Below the pieces are notes generated by a model. That model had not been told where the DNA came from. It searched no databases and saw nothing but the letters and a program-made list of their open reading frames with translations. Shown in pieces: positions 5,582 to 9,444 of a stretch of 9,444 nt of DNA. The stretch is from Paracoccaceae bacterium (lineage in GTDB: Bacteria; Pseudomonadota; Alphaproteobacteria; Rhodobacterales; Rhodobacteraceae), in contig JALSHL010000277.1 of assembly GCA_026982255.1 (NCBI GenBank), positions 1-9,444 of the forward strand, read 5' to 3'. How positions within the stretch are numbered: position 1 is the stretch's first letter; each line of letters opens with the position of its first letter. The position numbers and the translations under genes were made by a program.

Positions 5582-6639
5582 ACCCATTCCTCCGTTTTCG
5601 AGCCGACCGCCTCGGCCACATTGTTAAACCCGTCGCGGGCCAGCAGATCGTCCAGCCCGCGCGCGATTTCCGCCGCCAGTCCGATGCCGCCGTAAACCAG
5701 CGCCGTATAAAGCTGCACCGCCGAGGCCCCCGCACAGATCTTGGCATAGGCCTGCTCGGCCGAGCCGACCCCGCCCACCCCGATCAGCGGAATGCGCCCT
5801 TCGGTGATCTTCGCCAGTTGCGCCAGAACGCGGGTGGATTTCCCGAACAGCGGCTGGCCCGACAGACCGCCCTTTTCCGCCCCGAACGGGCCATGCAGCC
5901 CGTCGCGATCCAGCGTGGTGTTGGTGGCGATGATCCCGTCAATGCCGCTTTCCAGCGCCACACCGGCAATATCCGCGATGTCCTGCGGCTCCAGATCCGG
6001 CGCGATTTTCAGGAAGACGGCGGGGCGGGTCTCCAACCCCTCGCGCGCCTGCAACACACCGGCCAGCAAACCGGCCAGCGCCGCCTTGCCTTGCAGATCC
6101 CGCAGCTTTTCGGTGTTGGGCGAGGACACATTCACTGTGGCGAAATCGACGAAATTGCCGGTTTTCGCCAGCACCCGCGCAAAATCCGTCGCGCGGTCCG
6201 TGCTGTCCTTGTTGGCCCCGAGGTTGATCCCGACGATCCCCCCCGCCGGACGAATGGCGAGGCGTTCCGCCACCACCTCCATCCCGTCATTGTTGAAGCC
6301 GAAACGGTTGATCGCGGCGCGGTCCTGCGCCAGCCGGAACAGGCGCGGTTTCGGGTTGCCGGGTTGCGGTCGCGGGGTGACAGCCCCGACCTCGACAAAC
6401 CCGAATCCCGATTGCAGCAGCGGCGCGACGGCCTCGGCGTTCTTGTCGAAACCGGCGGCCAGCCCGACCGGATTGGGCAGATCCAGCCCCGCCAGCCGCG
6501 TGCGCAACCGTGCCGAGGTCACCGGCCCCGGTTTCGGCGTCAGCCCCGCGTTCAGCGCCTTCAGCGCCAGACGGTGCGCGCGCTCCGGCTCCAGCAGATG
6601 CGCGAGCTTCAGCCCGACGGATTGCAGCAGGTCGCTCAC
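5578..6639 (-). CDS. pyrD: Dihydroorotate dehydrogenase (quinone), class 2
   Basis: A 353-residue FMN enzyme that oxidises dihydroorotate to orotate, the fourth step of pyrimidine synthesis, passing electrons to the quinone pool at the inner face of the membrane. Class 2 is shown by the N-terminal amphipathic helices (about 1-32, with LLEPERAHRLALKAL) that bind membrane and quinone. FMN and substrate motifs follow: GLAAGFDKNAEA (59-70), VGAVTPRPQPGNPKPRLFRL (84-103), NRFGFNNDG (111-119) and NVSSPNTEKLRDLQGK (170-185), where S173 matches the catalytic serine of E. coli PyrD. The barrel ends with LIGVGGVGSAEQAYAKICAGA (285-305). The start is GTG 6639, which overlaps the DUF952 stop by 4 bases (GTGA) and gives a family-normal N-terminus; an upstream ATG would add 42 residues of unrelated composition inside DUF952. 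The stop overlaps the arsC start. Confidence 0.95.
   Translation of the reverse strand: MSDLLQSVGLKLAHLLEPERAHRLALKALNAGLTPKPGPVTSARLRTRLAGLDLPNPVGLAAGFDKNAEAVAPLLQSGFGFVEVGAVTPRPQPGNPKPRLFRLAQDRAAINRFGFNNDGMEVVAERLAIRPAGGIVGINLGANKDSTDRATDFARVLAKTGNFVDFATVNVSSPNTEKLRDLQGKAALAGLLAGVLQAREGLETRPAVFLKIAPDLEPQDIADIAGVALESGIDGIIATNTTLDRDGLHGPFGAEKGGLSGQPLFGKSTRVLAQLAKITEGRIPLIGVGGVGSAEQAYAKICAGASAVQLYTALVYGGIGLAAEIARGLDDLLARDGFNNVAEAVGSKTEEWV
5588..5593 (-). promoter_or_regulatory. Ribosome binding site of arsC, inside pyrD
   Basis: GGAGGA on the minus strand lies 6 bases before ATG 5581 and directly abuts ATG 5587. It therefore fixes the start at 5581. Confidence 0.75.
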
Positions 6640-6974
6640 GCCATGTTCCCGGGAAACACATGCACCCCGTCGCGCAGCGGCAGCGGTTTCGACCAGAGAA
6701 CATCCTCCAGCCGCAGCTTGCGATAGAGATGCGGAAACAATGCCCCGCCGCGCGACAGCTCCCACTTCAGCGCAGCGCCCAGCGAGCCGGCCTCCAACGC
6801 CAGCAGCACCAGATTGTCCTCGCCGGCGAAATGTTTCGCAGCCGTTTCCGCTGCCTGTCCGGCGGTGGAAAAATGCACGAAACCGTCGGCCACATCGACG
6901 GGCGCACCGGCGGTTTCGCCGTCACGCTCCAGCGCGGCCCATTCCTCCGCGCGAAATATCTTGTAGATCATCAT
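6636..6974 (-). CDS. DUF952 domain protein
   Basis: A 112-residue small cytoplasmic protein of unknown function. It shows the DUF952 pattern: IYKIFRAEEW at the N-terminus, DGFVHFSTAGQAAETAAKHF (about 30-49), LVLLALEAGSLGAALKWELSRGG (about 55-77) and LFPHLYRKL just after. The conserved histidine and serine in GFVHFST and the KWE..RGG..FPHLY block suggest a binding or catalytic pocket. As I recall, this family is placed near the ADP-ribosyltransferase-like fold, but no activity is established. The start is one of two adjacent ATG codons (6974 or 6971); neither has a clear Shine-Dalgarno sequence. It begins 31 bases after the aminotransferase stop and its stop overlaps the pyrD GTG, so it is probably cotranscribed with both. 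Nothing in the sequence ties it to pyrimidine synthesis. Confidence 0.85.
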   Translation of the reverse strand: MMIYKIFRAEEWAALERDGETAGAPVDVADGFVHFSTAGQAAETAAKHFAGEDNLVLLALEAGSLGAALKWELSRGGALFPHLYRKLRLEDVLWSKPLPLRDGVHVFPGNMA

Positions 6975-7005
6975 AGGGGGTGAATGCCGCACATCGGGCG
7001 AAGGG

Positions 7006-8382
7006 TCAAGCCAGCCCTTCCGCCTTGACCCACGCCGCCGTCGCATCCAGTGCCGCTTCCATCGGGGCGAACATCTCGTCCAGTTCCTCGGCGGTGATCA
7101 CCATCGGCGGGCACATGACGATGGAATCGACCACCGCGCGCACGATCACCCCGCGCGCCAGCAACTCCGCCGCCATCTTCGCCCCGACCTTGCCCGGCGT
7201 GGCGAAGCCCTTGGCCCCCGCCTTCGGCACCATCTCCAGCGCCCCCATCAGGCCGGAGGCGCGATATTCCCCGACCAGCGGATGTTCCGCCAGCCGCGCC
7301 AGACGGGCGGCGAAATGCGGTGCCAGATTGCGCACATGGCCGACGATATCGCGCCGTTTGTAAATCTCCAGCGCCTTGGCCCCGACAGCACAGCCCAGCG
7401 GATGCCCGCCATAGGTGAACCCGTGCCCCAGCACGCCGAGCTTGCCGGAGTGCGCCTCGATCACATCGGCCATATCCTGATTGATTGCCACGGCCGAGAG
7501 CGGCGCGAAACCCGCCGTCAGCTGTTTCGCCATCGACATCGACGTCGGTTTCATGCCGAAGGTCTCCGACCCGAACCACTCGCCGGTGCGCCCGAATCCG
7601 GTGATCACCTCGTCGGCAATCAGCAGCACGTCGTATTTTTCAAGCACCGGCTGGATCGCCTGAAAATACCCCTCGGGCGGCACCACGACGCCACCGGCGC
7701 CCATTACCGGCTCGGCGATAAAGGCGGCGACGGTTTCCGGCCCTTCCAGAATGATCTGCGCCTCCAGTTCCGCCGCCAGCCGGCTGGAAAATTCCGTCTC
7801 GCTCTCGCCCTCGGCCGCCTCTTTCCAGTAATGCGGTGTGCCGGCGTGCAGAATCCGGTCCACCGGCAGGTCGAAATCCATGTGGTTGTAGGGCAGGCCG
7901 GTCATCGAGGCCGAGACGATCGTCACCCCGTGATAGCCCCGTTTGCGGCTGATGATTTTCTTTTTCTCCGGCCGCCCCAGCGCGTTGTTGTAATACCAGA
8001 TCAGCTTGACCTGCGTCTCGTTCGCCTCGGAGCCGCTGGACTGGTAGAACACCCGCGCCATATCCGGCGCCAGTTCCTTGATCCGCTCGGCCAGCTCGAT
8101 CGCCGGTTCGTGGCTCTTGCCGGAAAACAGGTGGTAATAGGGCAGGCGGTCCATCTGCTCCTTGGCGGCCTCGACCAGTTCCGCGTCGCTGAACCCCAGC
8201 CCCGCGCACCACAGCCCCGCCATCCCCTCGATATAGCTGCGCCCCGTGTCGTCGAATACGCGCACGCCCTCGCCACGGGTGAAAATCTGCACGCCGTTCT
8301 CGCGCAGGGCCACGGCGTTGGAATAGGGATGCAGCAGGGCCTCTACATCGCGGGTCTGGGCATTGGTCAGCGGAGTCGTCAT
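7006..8382 (-). CDS. Class III PLP-dependent aminotransferase, omega-transaminase type
   Basis: A 458-residue fold-type I aminotransferase that moves an amino group from an amine or omega-amino acid to a keto acid, probably pyruvate, in the cytoplasm. PLP-binding features are complete: GSEANE (117-122) for the phosphate, Y150-H151-G152 stacking on the ring, IADEVITGFGRTG (255-267) with D257 contacting the pyridine nitrogen, the Schiff-base lysine K286 in SMAKQLTAGFAPLSA, and T323 in GFTYGGHPLG from the partner subunit. GLWCAGLGF (56-64) and R415 in GVIVRAVVDSIVMCPP are typical of omega-amino acid:pyruvate transaminases, where that arginine switches to bind the acceptor carboxylate. Relatives act on putrescine, beta-alanine, GABA, taurine or aromatic amines; substrate cannot be assigned. 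GAGGT (8392-8388) lies 5 bases before the ATG. It is the first gene of the minus-strand run with DUF952, pyrD and arsC. Confidence 0.92.
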   Translation of the reverse strand: MTTPLTNAQTRDVEALLHPYSNAVALRENGVQIFTRGEGVRVFDDTGRSYIEGMAGLWCAGLGFSDAELVEAAKEQMDRLPYYHLFSGKSHEPAIELAERIKELAPDMARVFYQSSGSEANETQVKLIWYYNNALGRPEKKKIISRKRGYHGVTIVSASMTGLPYNHMDFDLPVDRILHAGTPHYWKEAAEGESETEFSSRLAAELEAQIILEGPETVAAFIAEPVMGAGGVVVPPEGYFQAIQPVLEKYDVLLIADEVITGFGRTGEWFGSETFGMKPTSMSMAKQLTAGFAPLSAVAINQDMADVIEAHSGKLGVLGHGFTYGGHPLGCAVGAKALEIYKRRDIVGHVRNLAPHFAARLARLAEHPLVGEYRASGLMGALEMVPKAGAKGFATPGKVGAKMAAELLARGVIVRAVVDSIVMCPPMVITAEELDEMFAPMEAALDATAAWVKAEGLA

Positions 8383-8411
8383 GGCACACCTCGTTGCAGG
8401 GAGTTTCCCCG

Positions 8412-8440
8412 ACAGTATGGGCCGCTTCCGCCCGCGTCAA
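8412..8440 (-). promoter_or_regulatory. Candidate promoter of the aminotransferase operon
   Basis: On the minus strand TTGACG (8440-8435, five of six to consensus) and TACTGT (8417-8412, three of six) are separated by exactly 17 bases. The start site would fall near 8405, giving a leader of about 22 bases that includes the GAGGT ribosome site. Position and spacing are good; the -10 match is weak. Confidence 0.45.
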
Positions 8441-8450
8441 TTCGGATTGC

Positions 8451-8481
8451 GTCGGGGCTGGCCCCGTTCCCGACATGGGGC
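8451..8481 (+). repeat. Overlapping GC-rich inverted repeats ahead of the phosphate transporter
   Basis: CGGGGC (8453-8458) pairs with GCCCCG (8461-8466). GTCGGG (8451-8456) can instead pair with CCCGAC (8469-8474), and GCCCC (8461-8465) with GGGGC (8477-8481). The first and third pairings exclude each other, and the whole block ends 12 bases before the transporter start codon. It could be an RNA control element of that gene or a divergent-promoter feature; GC-rich sequence also generates such pairings by chance. Confidence 0.4.
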
Positions 8482-8493
8482 TAGAGTGCGGAT

Positions 8494-9444
8494 ATGGATA
8501 GCGGAATTCTATTGGCGCTGGGCGGGATCGGGCTGTTTTTGCTCGGCATGACCATCCTGACCGAGGGGCTGCGGGCACTGGCGGCGCAGCGCTTGCGCCG
8601 GATGCTGGTGCGCACCACGAAAACCCCGTTGCGCGGGGTGTTTTCCGGCGCGCTGACCACCGCCATCGTGCAATCGTCGAGCGCCACCACCGTCATGGCG
8701 GTGGGGTTCGTCGGCGCGGGGCTGATGAGTTTCCCGCAGGGGCTGGGGATTATCTTCGGTGCCAATATCGGCACGACGATGACCGGCTGGATCATCGCCG
8801 TTTTCGGCTTCAAGGTCGATCTGGGGCTGGTGGCCTCGCCGCTGTTGCTGGCCGGCATCCTGCTCAGGATGTTCGCCAGCGGCAACCTGCGCAAGGCCGG
8901 CTGGGTGCTGGCGGGGTTCGCGCTGCTGTTTCTCGGCATTTCCGCCATGCAGCAGGGGGTGGAGGGGCTGGAGAACAGCCTCAGCCCCGCCGACTTTCCG
9001 CCTGATACGCTGTTCGGACGGTTGCAACTGGTGCTGCTGGGCGCCGCCGTTACCGCGTTGACGCAATCCTCCAGTGCCGGTCTGGCAACGGCGCTGGTGG
9101 CGCTGGCGACCGGCTCGATCAGCTTTGCGCAGGCGGCGGCGCTGGTGATCGGCATGAACGTCGGCACCACGGTCACGGCGTTGCTGGCAACCATCGGCGG
9201 TTCCACCGGATCGCGGCGCACGGGGATTTCGCATCTGCTGTATAATGTCATCACGGCGGCGGTGGCGTTTTTTCTGGTCACGCCCTACACGGCGCTGGTC
9301 GATGGCTGGCTGTCGGGTGGCGGTAATGCCCAGATCGCACTGGCGGGGTTCCACACCCTGTTCAATGTGCTCGGCGTATTGCTGTTCCTGCCCTTTATCC
9401 GGCCGTTCGAACGCCTGTTGCGCCTGCTGGTCCCCGAGAGCGGC
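8494..9444 (+). CDS. Na+/phosphate cotransporter family protein (N-terminal part, cut by window end)
   Basis: The reading frame from ATG 8494 stays open to the right edge, giving 317 residues without a stop. It is a polytopic inner-membrane protein of the Na/Pi cotransporter (NptA/YjbB, PF02690) family. Both inverted repeat halves are visible: QSSSATT (60-66) with GANIGTT (89-95), and QSSSAG (191-196) with GMNVGTT (220-226). QSSS is the hallmark of Na+-coupled phosphate carriers, and AGFHTLFNVLGVLLFLP (284-300) is the usual last helix of the core. Full-length members run to about 540-600 residues and end in a PhoU-like helical domain, which would lie beyond the window. The start lacks a strong Shine-Dalgarno sequence, but it yields the standard N-terminus GGIGLFLLGMTILTEGL. 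It diverges from the aminotransferase. Phosphate uptake or export are both possible; YjbB of E. coli exports phosphate. Confidence 0.92.
   Translation, partial: MDSGILLALGGIGLFLLGMTILTEGLRALAAQRLRRMLVRTTKTPLRGVFSGALTTAIVQSSSATTVMAVGFVGAGLMSFPQGLGIIFGANIGTTMTGWIIAVFGFKVDLGLVASPLLLAGILLRMFASGNLRKAGWVLAGFALLFLGISAMQQGVEGLENSLSPADFPPDTLFGRLQLVLLGAAVTALTQSSSAGLATALVALATGSISFAQAAALVIGMNVGTTVTALLATIGGSTGSRRTGISHLLYNVITAAVAFFLVTPYTALVDGWLSGGGNAQIALAGFHTLFNVLGVLLFLPFIRPFERLLRLLVPESG

Noticed and set aside
3693..5747. A 684-codon open frame on the minus strand across the exporter gene and its downstream region
   Set aside because: It is antisense to the well-supported MATE gene, runs into pyrD and arsC out of frame, and its translation is dominated by Arg, His, Gln and Pro with low-complexity character. 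This is a typical codon-bias shadow in GC-rich DNA.
6640..6765. N-terminal extension of pyrD by 42 residues to an upstream ATG
   Set aside because: The extension overlaps the DUF952 gene out of frame and is Ala/Arg-rich. GTG 6639 gives the normal class 2 N-terminus and a 4-base overlap.
8481..9354. Minus-strand open frames of up to 281 codons across the right end
   Set aside because: They are antisense to the Na+/phosphate cotransporter frame, which has clear QSSS motifs and transmembrane pattern. The antisense translations are Gln/Arg/His-rich and resemble no family.
1..9444. Search by eye for insertion sequences, integrase sites, CRISPR arrays, tRNA genes, toxin-antitoxin pairs or defence genes
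   Set aside because: All long frames are accounted for by metabolic, regulatory and transport genes. Gaps are short, no tandem or dispersed repeats beyond those listed were seen, and base composition looks uniform.

Overview
The window looks like ordinary chromosomal DNA of an alphaproteobacterium, most likely a member of the Rhodobacterales (Roseobacter/Rhodobacter group). I infer this from the high GC content, the dense gene packing, the family types, and the close general resemblance of the proteins to those of that order; none of it was checked by a search. I see no mobile element, CRISPR array, RNA gene, phage gene or recognisable defence system. Eleven protein genes are visible, two of them cut by the window edges, and no gap between genes exceeds about 140 bases.

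Region 1 (1-2714, minus strand) is an acyl-CoA catabolism block. It holds two tandem paralogous MerR-family regulators (2331-2714 and 1819-2217) and a large FadE/DmdC-type acyl-CoA dehydrogenase (26-1804). The first four bases of a further gene lie at the left edge. A perfect 14-bp palindrome precedes the second MerR gene, and a near copy of its core lies in front of the first. A terminator-like hairpin between the two suggests separate transcription units.

Region 2 (2849-5096, plus strand) diverges from the first MerR gene. It is a tightly coupled trio of two different PaaI-type hotdog thioesterases and a DinF-type MATE exporter, each start touching the previous stop. With the flanking MerR genes and the dehydrogenase this suggests control of acyl-CoA or aryl-CoA pools, but the substrates cannot be read from the sequence.

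Region 3 (5097-5236) is the junction between two converging operons. It contains a perfect 38-bp palindrome, probably a bidirectional terminator, and a second inverted repeat.

Region 4 (5237-8382, minus strand) is a four-gene run in transcription order: class III (omega-type) aminotransferase, DUF952 protein, quinone-dependent dihydroorotate dehydrogenase (pyrD) and glutaredoxin-dependent arsenate reductase (arsC). The last three are joined by 4-base overlaps. A reasonable sigma70-type promoter lies ahead of the aminotransferase.

Region 5 (8494 to the right edge, plus strand) is the N-terminal 317 codons of a Na+/phosphate cotransporter family protein, transcribed divergently from the aminotransferase and truncated by the window end. 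I found no clearly novel system. The items most worth a second look are the 38-bp palindrome, the paired MerR regulators with their shared DNA motif, the coupled thioesterase pair plus exporter, and the pyrD-arsC coupling.
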